This document shows positions 34,951 through 43,737 of a stretch of 45,658 nt of DNA, in pieces. How positions within the stretch are numbered: the first letter of the stretch is position 1; each line of letters opens with the position of its first letter. Location of the stretch: contig JAHEMR010000013.1 in NCBI GenBank assembly GCA_024643545.1, positions 1 to 45,658 on the forward strand, in the 5' to 3' direction. The DNA is from Crocinitomicaceae bacterium. Lineage in GTDB: Bacteria; Bacteroidota; Bacteroidia; Flavobacteriales_D; Crocinitomicaceae. The notes beneath the pieces are model-generated. The model was given only the letters and a program-made list of their open reading frames with translations. It was not told the DNA's origin and did no database searches. The translations under genes and the position numbers were made by a program.

Positions 34951-35940
34951 ATGAAAAAGGTTGGTGTAAATGGTTTTGGTCGAATAGGACGTTGTTTCAC
35001 GCGTATCGCTTTACTTGACCCCCAAGTAGATGTCGCTTTAGTCAATGATCTTGCTGATGTCAAGACACTTGCCCATTTGTTGAAATACGACTCCGTACAT
35101 GGAAATTTTTCTTTGTCATTTGAAATCAATGGAAACGAATTGCTTTTTTCCAATGGTAAGAAAATTGTATTCATCAGCGAACGCAACCCTGAATTAATTC
35201 CTTGGTCTGATTTTGGCGTTGAAACAGTATTGGAATCAACGGGGCTTTTCTTAACACGAGAAGCAGCATCTAAACACCTAGTTGGCGGCGCAAAAAATGT
35301 CATTATTTCTGCTCCAGCGAGCGATGAAGATATTCCATCTGTTGTGATGGGCGTAAACGATGACGCTGTCGATTTTTGTGATGCCGTTATTTCAAATGCT
35401 TCTTGTACTACGAACAACGCAGCTCCAATGGTTAAAGTGTTGAAATCGTTAATGGACATTGAAGTGGCTTACATCTCTACCGTACATAGTTACACTTCTG
35501 ATCAACGTTTACACGATGCCCCACACAAAGATTTACGTCGTGCTCGTGCTGCTGCAAATAGCATCATTCCAACATCAACAGGAGCAGCAAAAGCAATCAC
35601 GCGCATTTTTCCTGATTTGAAAGGTAAAATTACAGGTGGAAGTTTCCGCGTTCCTGTAACAGATGGTTCTGTAACTGAGTTAACCTTGGTAACGAAGTCC
35701 AATGTTACGGTTGAACAAATTAACGCCGCTATGAAGAAGGCAAGCGAAACAGACATGAAAGGAATCCTTGGTTATACCGAAGACCCAATCGTTTCATGTG
35801 ATGTTATTGGAAGTTCATACAGCTGTCTTTTCGATGCGGAATTGACAACGGTATTTAACGGACTCGTAAAAGTTGTAGGTTGGTACGACAACGAAGCGGG
35901 ATATTCCAATCGCTTAGTCGACGTTGTTAAAGCAAATTAA
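34951..35940 (+). CDS. gap: Glyceraldehyde-3-phosphate dehydrogenase, type I
   Basis: A 329-aa NAD(P)-dependent glycolytic enzyme. VGVNGFGRIGR at the N-terminus binds the cofactor; the catalytic Cys is in SNASCTTNNAAP, and the C-terminal NEAGYSNRLVD is typical. The frame extends to a TTG at 34927 inside the promoter, so the ATG at 34951 is the right start. Its stop interlocks with that of pgk on the other strand (TTAA 35937-35940), bringing two consecutive glycolytic genes tail to tail. Confidence 0.96.
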   Translation: MKKVGVNGFGRIGRCFTRIALLDPQVDVALVNDLADVKTLAHLLKYDSVHGNFSLSFEINGNELLFSNGKKIVFISERNPELIPWSDFGVETVLESTGLFLTREAASKHLVGGAKNVIISAPASDEDIPSVVMGVNDDAVDFCDAVISNASCTTNNAAPMVKVLKSLMDIEVAYISTVHSYTSDQRLHDAPHKDLRRARAAANSIIPTSTGAAKAITRIFPDLKGKITGGSFRVPVTDGSVTELTLVTKSNVTVEQINAAMKKASETDMKGILGYTEDPIVSCDVIGSSYSCLFDAELTTVFNGLVKVVGWYDNEAGYSNRLVDVVKAN

Positions 35941-37130
35941 TCTTCAATTGCCTGAACCCCAGGTAATACTTTGCCTTCAAAATATTCCAGAAGCGCTCCA
36001 CCTCCCGTGCTGACGTAGCTTACTTGGTCACTCATGCCAAATTTTTGAACGGCTGCAGCACTATCGCCGCCGCCAATTAAACTGAATGCGCCGTTTTTCG
36101 TTGCTTCAGCGACTGCCAATGCAAGGGATTTTGTTCCATTCTCGAAAGCTTCCATTTCGAAAACGCCCATTGGTCCGTTCCAAAGAATGGTTTTACTCGC
36201 TAACAATACCTCACGGAAAGCTGCCACTGCCTCTGTTCCGATATCCAAGCCCATCCAACCATCTGGAATTTGCTTACTGGAACAAATGCCGGTTGTTGCA
36301 TCTGCAGCAAAACGATCAGCAATAGTAGAATCAACCGGTAAGTGAATTTGTACTCCTTTTTCTTTTGCTTTCGTTAAAATCTCACGGCACGTTTCTAATC
36401 GTTCGTCCTCGCAAAGTGATTGTCCAATGTGACCACCTTGTGCTTTGTAGAACGTATAGGACATCCCGCCACCGATGATGATGTGATCAGCAATGTTCAA
36501 CAAGTTCTCAACGATGAGTACTTTATCCGAAACTTTGGCTCCGCCGACAATTGCAGTGAAAGGACGCTCTGCGTCGTTTAACACCTTTCGTGCACTTTCC
36601 AACTCCGATTTCATCAAGAATCCAACCATTTTATCGTTTGGAAAAAACTGTGCGATTTGCGTCGTGCTTGCATGTGCGCGATGTGCCGCTCCAAACGCAT
36701 CGTTCACATAACAATCACCTAATGCTGCTAATTTTTCTGAGAATCCAAGATCTCCATTTGTTTCTTCGGTATAAAAACGAACGTTTTCCAATAGAAGAAC
36801 TTCACCACTTTTTAAGTGTGCGCTTTGTTCAATAGCATCTTGTCCGATGCAATCAGGTGTAAAACGAACCGGTTTACCAATGTTTTTCTCGACTGTAGTC
36901 AAGATATGTTTTAACGAGAATTTCTCTTCTGGCCCTTCTTTCGGGCGACCAAAATGGGACAATAAAATGACACTTCCTCCAACGTTTAAAATATGTTGAA
37001 TCGTAGGCAAGGCGGCACGAATGCGCTTATCGTCGGTAACAGCCATTGTTTCCTTATCTAACGGAACATTGAAATCTACGCGCACCAACGCACGCTTACC
37101 CTGGAAGTTATAAGTGTCGATTGAATTCAT
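35937..37130 (-). CDS. pgk: Phosphoglycerate kinase
   Basis: A 397-aa glycolytic kinase that makes ATP from 1,3-bisphosphoglycerate. It shows RALVRVDFNVPLDK near the start, LLSHFGRPK, and the C-terminal nucleotide-binding GGGDSAAAVQKFG and YVSTGGGALLEY. MNSIDTYNFQGK at 37130 fits the family start; an ATG one codon earlier (37133) is equally possible, and a TTG at 37145 falls in the promoter box. It is tail to tail with gap, with a 4-bp overlap. Confidence 0.97.
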   Translation of the reverse strand: MNSIDTYNFQGKRALVRVDFNVPLDKETMAVTDDKRIRAALPTIQHILNVGGSVILLSHFGRPKEGPEEKFSLKHILTTVEKNIGKPVRFTPDCIGQDAIEQSAHLKSGEVLLLENVRFYTEETNGDLGFSEKLAALGDCYVNDAFGAAHRAHASTTQIAQFFPNDKMVGFLMKSELESARKVLNDAERPFTAIVGGAKVSDKVLIVENLLNIADHIIIGGGMSYTFYKAQGGHIGQSLCEDERLETCREILTKAKEKGVQIHLPVDSTIADRFAADATTGICSSKQIPDGWMGLDIGTEAVAAFREVLLASKTILWNGPMGVFEMEAFENGTKSLALAVAEATKNGAFSLIGGGDSAAAVQKFGMSDQVSYVSTGGGALLEYFEGKVLPGVQAIED

Positions 37131-37142
37131 CATTTTTTCTTG

Positions 37143-37150
37143 CAAAAGTA
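37143..37150 (-). promoter_or_regulatory. -7 promoter box TACTTTTG before pgk
   Basis: Exact TAnnTTTG match on the minus strand with only about ten bases to the ATG, so the leader would be a few nucleotides at most. No good -33 TTG at 17-23 bp upstream. Confidence 0.5.
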
Positions 37151-37237
37151 ACGAAAGCGAATTTCTTGCGTTTGTTTCCGGGCAAGATTCTCGGTAAATT
37201 CATTTATTTTCTGCAGTTTTGTCTAAAATATATTCCT

Positions 37238-39919
37238 ATGTTAAAATACGCTTATTTCGTTTCGACATTTTTGTTAATCACGGCTTGTCATCAGTCAAAA
37301 GATTCTGTTCAAGAATTAGAATACCCAACACCAGGTTATGAAGAAATGTTGATGCCGGAAGAGGGATTAGAAGAAATGTCGATTGATGAGTTAATGATGG
37401 AAGAAGAAAATCCATACGTCAGAGGTATTTACAATCCTTCACGCACCTTACTAACAGATTTGGTTCACACACGTTTAGAGGTTAGTTTTGATTGGGAACA
37501 TGCGCGTTTGAATGGAAAAGAAATCCTAACGGCGAAACAGCATTTTTATACTTCGGATAGTCTTATTCTCGATGCAAAAGGGATGGACATCCTTTCTGTG
37601 GAGATGAATAATAAAAAATTGAACTACACGTACAAAGATTCACTTCATTTACGCATTCAATTAGACAGAAAATATACACGCGACGAAAAGTTCAATGTAT
37701 CAATTCAATATGTTGCTAAACCAGATGAACGAAAAGTTGGAGGAAGCGCAGCGATAACATCGGATAAAGGACTTTATTTTATTAATCCAAAAGGAGAGGA
37801 TAAAACTAAAATGCCGCAAATTTGGACACAAGGAGAAACCGAAGCAAATAGCGTTTGGTTTCCAACAGTGGATGCTCCCAATGCAAAATCGACGGAAGAA
37901 ATCTTGATGACTGTTCAAGATAAATACATGACATTAGCGAATGGCAAACTGATTTCCTCTAAAAAGAATGCTGACGGAACTAGAACCGATCATTGGAAAC
38001 AAGACTTACCTCATGCGCCGTACTTATTTATGATGGCTGTGGGTGAATTCAAAACGGTAACAGATTCCTACACGCGAAAAGATGGTTCTAAAATGGAAGT
38101 AAATTACATTGTTGAGCCTGCGTACGAAAAAGATGCAAAAGCAATCTTCGGTGAGACACCAGAAATGATTCGTTTCTTCTCAGAAAAACTTGGGGTAGAA
38201 TATCCATGGGATAAATATTCGCAAATTGTTGTAAGAGACTATGTTTCCGGAGCAATGGAGAATACTGGAGCTGTAATTTTTGGAGATTACGTTTATAAAA
38301 CGGACCGAGAATTATTGGATGCAAATGATCAATCGACGATAGCTCACGAATTGTTCCACCATTGGTTCGGTGATTTAGTTACCTGCGAATCATGGGCGAA
38401 TTTACCTTTAAATGAGTCCTTCGCGAACTACTCTCAATACCTTTGGGATGAACACCGTTATGGTATTGATGAAGCAGATTTCCAAGCGGAAAGTGAAACG
38501 GATGGATACTTTGGTTCAGCAGAAAACAACGGCTATTTCAATTTAATTCGCTACGACTATGCGGACAAAGAGGACATGTTTGATGGTCACTCCTACAACA
38601 AAGGAGGAAGAATCCTTCACATGCTTCGCAATTACCTCGGTGATGACGCCTTTTTCAAAGGCTTAAATCTTTATTTAACAACGAATAAATTTAAAGCGGC
38701 GGAAGTTCACAACCTTCGCATGGCTTTTGAAGAAGTTTCAGGGGAAGATTTAAATTGGTTCTTTGACCAGTGGTTTTTAAACAATGGACACCCAGTCTTA
38801 GAGGTAACGCACAAAGTGAATCCTACAAATAACATCCTTACCTTAACGGTAAAACAAACACAGAATTACAACGAATTCCCAATTTACAAACTTCCTGTAG
38901 ATATCGCAATCTGGGATGAGTCGGGAAAAACAACAACAAGAATTATTGTGGACTCGGTCACTCAAAGTTTTCAATTTCCAATCAAAGGCGCATTGAAAAA
39001 TGTACTTTTCGATGAAGCTCAAATGTTACTGGGGAAAGTGTTTGAAGAAAAATCAACGGATGAGTTCATTCACCAATTTTACAATACAAAACGATGGAAA
39101 GCGCGTGCAACTGCTTTAAATCGTGTTGGAAACTTGGATAACGAACAAGTTGCAAGCGTGTTAAAAGAAGCGTTGAAAGATCCATTTTGGAACATTCGCT
39201 TAAAAGCAATTCAACTGATTAAAAAAATGCCGAAGGAAGAAGCTTTAGCGTTTTTACCAGCCATGAAGGAACTTGCGTTAATTGACCCGAAATCGGATGT
39301 CCGCGCTGAGGCAGCTTCAGCAATGAACCTTATGGAGGTAGATGAAGCAACACTCTTTTTTACATCTTTCTTCGAGAAAGAGAAATCCTATAATGCCATT
39401 TCTTCTGGACTAGCAACATTTGCAAAATTGGACGAAAAAGCAGCCTTGAATATTGCACGTGGAATGAAAAATGAAAAAGCGGATGCTGTGAAAATGACCC
39501 TTTCTGAAGTATTTGCTCAATTTGGTGATTCATCCGATTATACATTTTTTGACGAATTGATTTATAAAAGTGATTTAAAAGGAGAAAAAGCACTTCAAGC
39601 AATGATTTCATATGCGGTTTACATCATCCGAATGAACATTGACCTTCAAGAAAAATCGCATGCCGTTTATATTCACTACAATGAAGTTGGATCCGAATTA
39701 ATGAAGTATTGGGTACAGCAAGCTGTTCAATTTAACATCCAAAACTACTTAGAGTTGGTGAATTCACTGGATATGGAAATTGCGGAATTAGAGGAAGGGA
39801 AATCCTTCGCTAAGGCCGATGAGAAAAAGCGTCTGAAACAACGTTACGATGATTTGATTCAGAACTTAATGCCCCTTGCGCCAGTAACTGAAATGCCAAC
39901 AGATTCAGAAGGGAATTAA
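37238..39919 (+). CDS. Lipoprotein M1-family aminopeptidase with HEAT-like C-terminus
   Basis: An 893-aa zinc aminopeptidase. The signal ends in LITAC (Cys17), so it is lipid-anchored outside the inner membrane. An acidic, methionine-rich linker (about 28-58) precedes the M1 fold. The exopeptidase motif GAMEN is at 338-342, and zinc is held by His370, His374 and Glu393 (HEXXH-18-E). Residues about 610-770 form HEAT-like repeats (LKDPFWNIRLKAIQLIKKM). The ATG at 37238 is chosen; the frame upstream is antisense to pgk and would bury the lipoprotein signal. It interlocks with the SDR gene by TTAA. Confidence 0.93.
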   Translation: MLKYAYFVSTFLLITACHQSKDSVQELEYPTPGYEEMLMPEEGLEEMSIDELMMEEENPYVRGIYNPSRTLLTDLVHTRLEVSFDWEHARLNGKEILTAKQHFYTSDSLILDAKGMDILSVEMNNKKLNYTYKDSLHLRIQLDRKYTRDEKFNVSIQYVAKPDERKVGGSAAITSDKGLYFINPKGEDKTKMPQIWTQGETEANSVWFPTVDAPNAKSTEEILMTVQDKYMTLANGKLISSKKNADGTRTDHWKQDLPHAPYLFMMAVGEFKTVTDSYTRKDGSKMEVNYIVEPAYEKDAKAIFGETPEMIRFFSEKLGVEYPWDKYSQIVVRDYVSGAMENTGAVIFGDYVYKTDRELLDANDQSTIAHELFHHWFGDLVTCESWANLPLNESFANYSQYLWDEHRYGIDEADFQAESETDGYFGSAENNGYFNLIRYDYADKEDMFDGHSYNKGGRILHMLRNYLGDDAFFKGLNLYLTTNKFKAAEVHNLRMAFEEVSGEDLNWFFDQWFLNNGHPVLEVTHKVNPTNNILTLTVKQTQNYNEFPIYKLPVDIAIWDESGKTTTRIIVDSVTQSFQFPIKGALKNVLFDEAQMLLGKVFEEKSTDEFIHQFYNTKRWKARATALNRVGNLDNEQVASVLKEALKDPFWNIRLKAIQLIKKMPKEEALAFLPAMKELALIDPKSDVRAEAASAMNLMEVDEATLFFTSFFEKEKSYNAISSGLATFAKLDEKAALNIARGMKNEKADAVKMTLSEVFAQFGDSSDYTFFDELIYKSDLKGEKALQAMISYAVYIIRMNIDLQEKSHAVYIHYNEVGSELMKYWVQQAVQFNIQNYLELVNSLDMEIAELEEGKSFAKADEKKRLKQRYDDLIQNLMPLAPVTEMPTDSEGN

Positions 39920-40677
39920 TCCTTTTTGTGAACGATAGTAGCACTTGCTTGTGCCGTTGGCATAATAGTAATGTCACTAATGTTTACATGCGCTGGTCGC
40001 GTAACGGCAAATAAAACACTATCTGCGATGTCTTGCGCTTGCAAAGCATCATAACCTTCGTATACTGAATCAGCAGTTTGTTGATCTCCTTTAAACCGTA
40101 CAATGGAGAATTCTGTTTCCGCAGCACCAGGTGCAATGTTGGTTACTTTTATTCCATATTGAACTAAATCAATACGCATCGATCGCGATAATGCATCAAC
40201 AGCATGTTTGCTTGCACAGTAAACGTTTCCTCCAGGATAAACTTCCTTACCCGCAATACTCGCAATGTTTACAATGTGGCCGTGTTGTTGTTTCTTTAAA
40301 AATGGAACCACAGCTTTTGTCACGTAGAGCAGCCCTTTCACATTGGTGTCAATCATACGGTCCCAGTCATCAGAGATTCCTTGGTCAATTGGACCACGTC
40401 CAACAGCAAGTCCGGCGTTATTGATTAAAATTTCAATGCGATCCTGAACAACTTGAGGTAAAGAAGAAACAGCTTGCTGCACTTCGTTTTCATTTCGAAC
40501 ATCCATTGTTAGGATGCGAATGTCTATAGCTAATCGACTTAAAAGCGACTTTAGTTCCTCTAAGCGCTCTGTTCGACGTGCAGCAATGACTAAGTTATAT
40601 CCTTCGTTTGCTAATGTTTCCGCAATGGCTTTTCCAAATCCGGAGCTCGCGCCAGTTATAAATGCATATCCTTTCAT
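39916..40677 (-). CDS. Short-chain dehydrogenase/reductase, YdfG-like
   Basis: A 253-aa NAD(P)-dependent oxidoreductase. GASSGFGKAIA binds the cofactor, LINNAGLAVG is the structural motif, and the active site is Ser in NIASIAGKEV with YCASK. The overall pattern is closest to YdfG-type 3-hydroxy acid / serine dehydrogenases; the substrate is inferred. A box CACTTTTG, one base off consensus, ends four bases before the ATG, so it may also be leaderless. It converges on the aminopeptidase gene. Confidence 0.88.
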   Translation of the reverse strand: MKGYAFITGASSGFGKAIAETLANEGYNLVIAARRTERLEELKSLLSRLAIDIRILTMDVRNENEVQQAVSSLPQVVQDRIEILINNAGLAVGRGPIDQGISDDWDRMIDTNVKGLLYVTKAVVPFLKKQQHGHIVNIASIAGKEVYPGGNVYCASKHAVDALSRSMRIDLVQYGIKVTNIAPGAAETEFSIVRFKGDQQTADSVYEGYDALQAQDIADSVLFAVTRPAHVNISDITIMPTAQASATIVHKKD

Positions 40678-40763
40678 GCTACAAAAGTGACAAATTATTT
40701 CAAATGACCGTGAATTTATGACGGAACAGAATCAAATCTTGTCAAAATGTCACAATTTGATCG

Positions 40764-40779
40764 TTGGCATATTCCTTGA
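40764..40779 (+). promoter_or_regulatory. Sigma-54-like promoter element before htpG
   Basis: TTGGCAT (40764-40770) and TTGA (40776-40779) match the -24/-12 pattern TGGCAY-N5-TTGC with the correct spacing (GG to the -12 G is 11 bp) and one mismatch. The start codon is 27 bp downstream. A direct repeat of GTCA (40741 and 40749) stands just upstream. No TAnnTTTG box is present. Use by RpoN or another factor is inferred. Confidence 0.45.
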
Positions 40780-40805
40780 CCAATAAATGCAACAAAATTT
40801 ATATC

Positions 40806-42695
40806 ATGAAAACAGGACAAATAAACGTACAAACGGAAAACATTTTCCCGATTATCAAGAAATTCTTGTACTCTGACCACGAAATTTTTCTTCGTGAATT
40901 GGTTTCAAATGCGGTAGATGCATCCCAGAAAATGTACGTTCTGGCAAAGAGCGGTGAATTTAAAGGTGATTTAGGTGACTTGAAAGTTGAAGTGATTTTA
41001 AATAAAGAAGAAAAAACACTGACGATTAGAGACCGCGGCATTGGAATGACAGCGGATGAAATCGATAAATACATCAATCAAATCGCTTTTTCAGGAGCAG
41101 AGGAATTCGTTCAACAATACAAAGGAAAAGAAGGGGCAGAGCAAATTATTGGTCACTTTGGACTTGGATTCTACTCGGCATTCATGGTAGCGGAGCGCGT
41201 TCAAATCAAAACACTTTCGCGTCACGAAGGATCTCAAGCTGTTCAGTGGGAAAGCAACGGTTCTCCGGAATACACACTGACCGAAATTGAAAAGGAATCT
41301 CGTGGTACGGACATCGTTTTATTCATTAATGAAGAATCAATCGAATTCTTAGAGAAAGAACGCATTGGAGGAATCATCAATAAGTATTGTAAATTCTTGC
41401 CAATTCCTGTATTCTTTGGAAATAAAACGGAATATGTAGACTCACCTGAAGGAGAGAAAGACGAAGATGGAAAGGTGAAACGCGTTGCGATTGAAGTACC
41501 AAATCAAGTGAACAATGTTTCTCCAGCTTGGACAAAAGCACCCGTGGATTTGAGTACGGAAGATTACGCAAATTTCTACCGTGAATTGTATCCATCTACA
41601 TTCGACGAGCCTTTGTTTCACATTCACTTGAATGTGGATTACCCATTCAACCTAACTGGAATCCTCTATTTTCCAAAAATCAAGGAAAATGTAGAGGTTC
41701 AGCGAAACAAGATTAACTTATACTGTAATCAAGTCTTCATCACGGATAGTGTGGCGGAAATCGTTCCGGAATTCTTAACGCTTTTACACGGTGTCATCGA
41801 TTCTCCAGATATTCCACTTAATGTTTCTCGTTCTTATTTACAAAGCGATAGCAATGTAAAGAAAATATCAGCGCATATCACGAAAAAGGTGGCTGATAAA
41901 TTGGCGGAAATGTTTAAAAAAGACCGCAAGGATTTCGAATCTAAGTGGGAGGATTTGCAAATCTTCGTTCAATACGGTATCCTCTCAGAAGATAAGTTTG
42001 CAGAAAAAGCTAAAGAATTCAACTTGGTGAAAAACACCCAAAATGAGTACTTTACTTTAGAAGAATACCAAGAGAAAATCAAAGCGCTTCAGACAGACAA
42101 AGACAACAAAGTGGTTGTTTTGTACACAAGTAATCCGGAGGAACAATTCTCGTTTGTGAAAAAAGCAAAGGACCGCGGATACGATGTTTTACACTTAGAT
42201 GGTCCACTTGCTGCGCATTGGATCTCTAAAATGGAACAAAGCTTAGATCAAGTGAGTTTTGTTCGTGTTGATTCAGATTCTTTGGATAAATTAATCAAGA
42301 AAACGGATGAAATTCCATCTAAATTATCGAAAGAGGAGGAAGAAAAATTGAAGCCTGTTTTTGAAGCGAATGTCGTAAAAGAGAAATTCACCATTCAATT
42401 TGAAAGCATGAGCGACAGTGAAGCACCGATTATTATCACTCAACCGGAATTCATTCGTAGAATGATGGAGCAACAACGCATGGGTGGCGGCGGATTCTAT
42501 GGTGCTTTCCCTGAAATGTATAACTTGACAGTTAATTCGAATCACCCAGTAGTTGGATCCTTGTTGCAAAAGAGCGACGATGAAAAACAGGCAGTAACGA
42601 AGCAATTGGTGGATTTGGCACTTCTAGCTCAAGGAATGTTAAAAGGAGAAGCTTTGGATCAATTCATTCAACGAAACATCGAACATATTGCTTAA
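40806..42695 (+). CDS. htpG: Molecular chaperone HtpG (Hsp90)
   Basis: A 629-aa ATP-dependent chaperone. The N-terminal GHKL ATPase shows LRELVSNAVDAS, RDRGIGMT and GHFGLGFYSAFM, followed by the middle domain with NLTGILYFPK and LNVSRSYLQSD, and the dimerisation domain. The ATG at 40806 gives MKTGQINVQTENIFP, the usual Bacteroidota start; an upstream TTG at 40764 lies in the promoter element. The following gene encodes a DnaJ-domain protein 37 bp later, a fitting chaperone pair. Confidence 0.97.
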   Translation: MKTGQINVQTENIFPIIKKFLYSDHEIFLRELVSNAVDASQKMYVLAKSGEFKGDLGDLKVEVILNKEEKTLTIRDRGIGMTADEIDKYINQIAFSGAEEFVQQYKGKEGAEQIIGHFGLGFYSAFMVAERVQIKTLSRHEGSQAVQWESNGSPEYTLTEIEKESRGTDIVLFINEESIEFLEKERIGGIINKYCKFLPIPVFFGNKTEYVDSPEGEKDEDGKVKRVAIEVPNQVNNVSPAWTKAPVDLSTEDYANFYRELYPSTFDEPLFHIHLNVDYPFNLTGILYFPKIKENVEVQRNKINLYCNQVFITDSVAEIVPEFLTLLHGVIDSPDIPLNVSRSYLQSDSNVKKISAHITKKVADKLAEMFKKDRKDFESKWEDLQIFVQYGILSEDKFAEKAKEFNLVKNTQNEYFTLEEYQEKIKALQTDKDNKVVVLYTSNPEEQFSFVKKAKDRGYDVLHLDGPLAAHWISKMEQSLDQVSFVRVDSDSLDKLIKKTDEIPSKLSKEEEEKLKPVFEANVVKEKFTIQFESMSDSEAPIIITQPEFIRRMMEQQRMGGGGFYGAFPEMYNLTVNSNHPVVGSLLQKSDDEKQAVTKQLVDLALLAQGMLKGEALDQFIQRNIEHIA

Positions 42696-42732
42696 ATAAG
42701 TAGTTTTGGAGAGAATTTAGAAAGCGGAGATT

Positions 42733-43494
42733 TTGTACAAGTGGATTTTTGGCGTCGGGGCCTTTTTGATTACCCGAAAAATTGGACTAGGTATTATTGG
42801 ATTCATTATTGGTTCCTTGGTGGATCAGTTGGGTACGAATAACACTAAAAACGGCGCGAATAAAGCAACCAACGGACAAGACCCATTTGAGTTTTACCGC
42901 AGACAATCTTCGCTTTACGATGTTCCAACCATGTTGATGGCGCTTTCCGCAGTTGTGATGAAAGCGGACGGCAAAGTACTGAAAGTGGAATTGGATTATG
43001 TTAAACGGTTCTTTAAGGATCAGTTTGGAAGTCGATTCACCAGTGAGCATTTGCAAATTCTGAAGCAATTTTTGGATACAGGGCAAGTTCCACTTCAACA
43101 AATTTGCACCGATATTCGGGGGAGAATGCCCATCGAAGTGCGCGTCCAATTAATTCATTATTTATTTGGGATAGCGAAAGCGGATGGCGATGTTGGAACG
43201 GCAGAAATGAACGCGATTGCTAAAATTGCGACGATGTTAGGAGTGTCTGCAGTGGATTTCGAAAGTGTGAAAAACATGTTCTACCGCAATGTGGATTCTG
43301 ATTACCGTATTTTAGGAATTACAGAACAGGCAACTGATGAAGAAGTGAAAAAAGCGTACCGTAAAATGGCGATTTCTTTTCACCCAGACAAGGTAGCTCA
43401 AATGGGTGAAGAATACCAAAAAGGAGCGAAAGAGAAATTCCAACGCATCCAAGATGCATATGAAGCCATCAAGAAAAGACGTGGATTCAAATAA
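42733..43494 (+). CDS. Membrane-anchored TerB-DnaJ domain protein
   Basis: A 253-aa protein of the DjlA type. A glycine-rich membrane helix (about 1-33, RKIGLGIIGFIIGSLVD) is followed by a TerB-like domain (about 55-170, ALSAVVMKADGKVLKVELDY) and a C-terminal J domain (from about 182) with the HPD motif in ISFHPDKV, which stimulates DnaK. There is no ATG before residue 67, and a stop lies 15 bp upstream, so translation must begin at TTG 42733, preceded by a purine-rich GCGGAGA that resembles a Shine-Dalgarno site. It follows htpG by 37 bp. Confidence 0.85.
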   Translation: MYKWIFGVGAFLITRKIGLGIIGFIIGSLVDQLGTNNTKNGANKATNGQDPFEFYRRQSSLYDVPTMLMALSAVVMKADGKVLKVELDYVKRFFKDQFGSRFTSEHLQILKQFLDTGQVPLQQICTDIRGRMPIEVRVQLIHYLFGIAKADGDVGTAEMNAIAKIATMLGVSAVDFESVKNMFYRNVDSDYRILGITEQATDEEVKKAYRKMAISFHPDKVAQMGEEYQKGAKEKFQRIQDAYEAIKKRRGFK

Positions 43495-43503
43495 ATCAGT
43501 GCC

Positions 43504-43704
43504 ATGAACTACACAGAAGCCTACGAAGAATTACAACAGCTTGTTCAACACATGGAAAGCGGTCAAATCAATGTCGATGAATTAGCATTGAAGGTCAAAC
43601 GTGCCGCTGAACTAATAAAAATATGCAAGGTAAAACTTCACGAGACGGAGGCAGATGTTCAGAAAATTTTGAAAGATCTTGATGCGACATCGAATGAAGA
43701 CTAA
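43504..43704 (+). CDS. xseB: Exodeoxyribonuclease VII small subunit
   Basis: A 66-aa helical protein, normal for the family, with MNYTEAYEELQQLVQHMESG and VDELALKVKRAAELI, the conserved two-helix core. It binds the C-terminus of XseA to form the nuclease that degrades single-stranded DNA. The large-subunit gene is not adjacent, although the two are often neighbours in Bacteroidota. It lies nine bp after the TerB-DnaJ gene. Confidence 0.93.
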   Translation: MNYTEAYEELQQLVQHMESGQINVDELALKVKRAAELIKICKVKLHETEADVQKILKDLDATSNED

Positions 43705-43714
43705 TGGGATTTCC

Positions 43715-43722
43715 TACCTTTG
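43715..43722 (+). promoter_or_regulatory. -7 promoter box TACCTTTG before purM
   Basis: Exact TAnnTTTG match ending 15 bp before the purM ATG. No clear TTG 17-23 bp upstream. It suggests that purM has its own promoter in addition to any readthrough from xseB. Confidence 0.5.
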
Positions 43723-43737
43723 CTAACAAATTAACTT

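Noticed and set aside
37121..37237. N-terminal extension of the M1 peptidase
   Set aside because: It overlaps the start and promoter of pgk and would bury the lipoprotein signal at residue 40.
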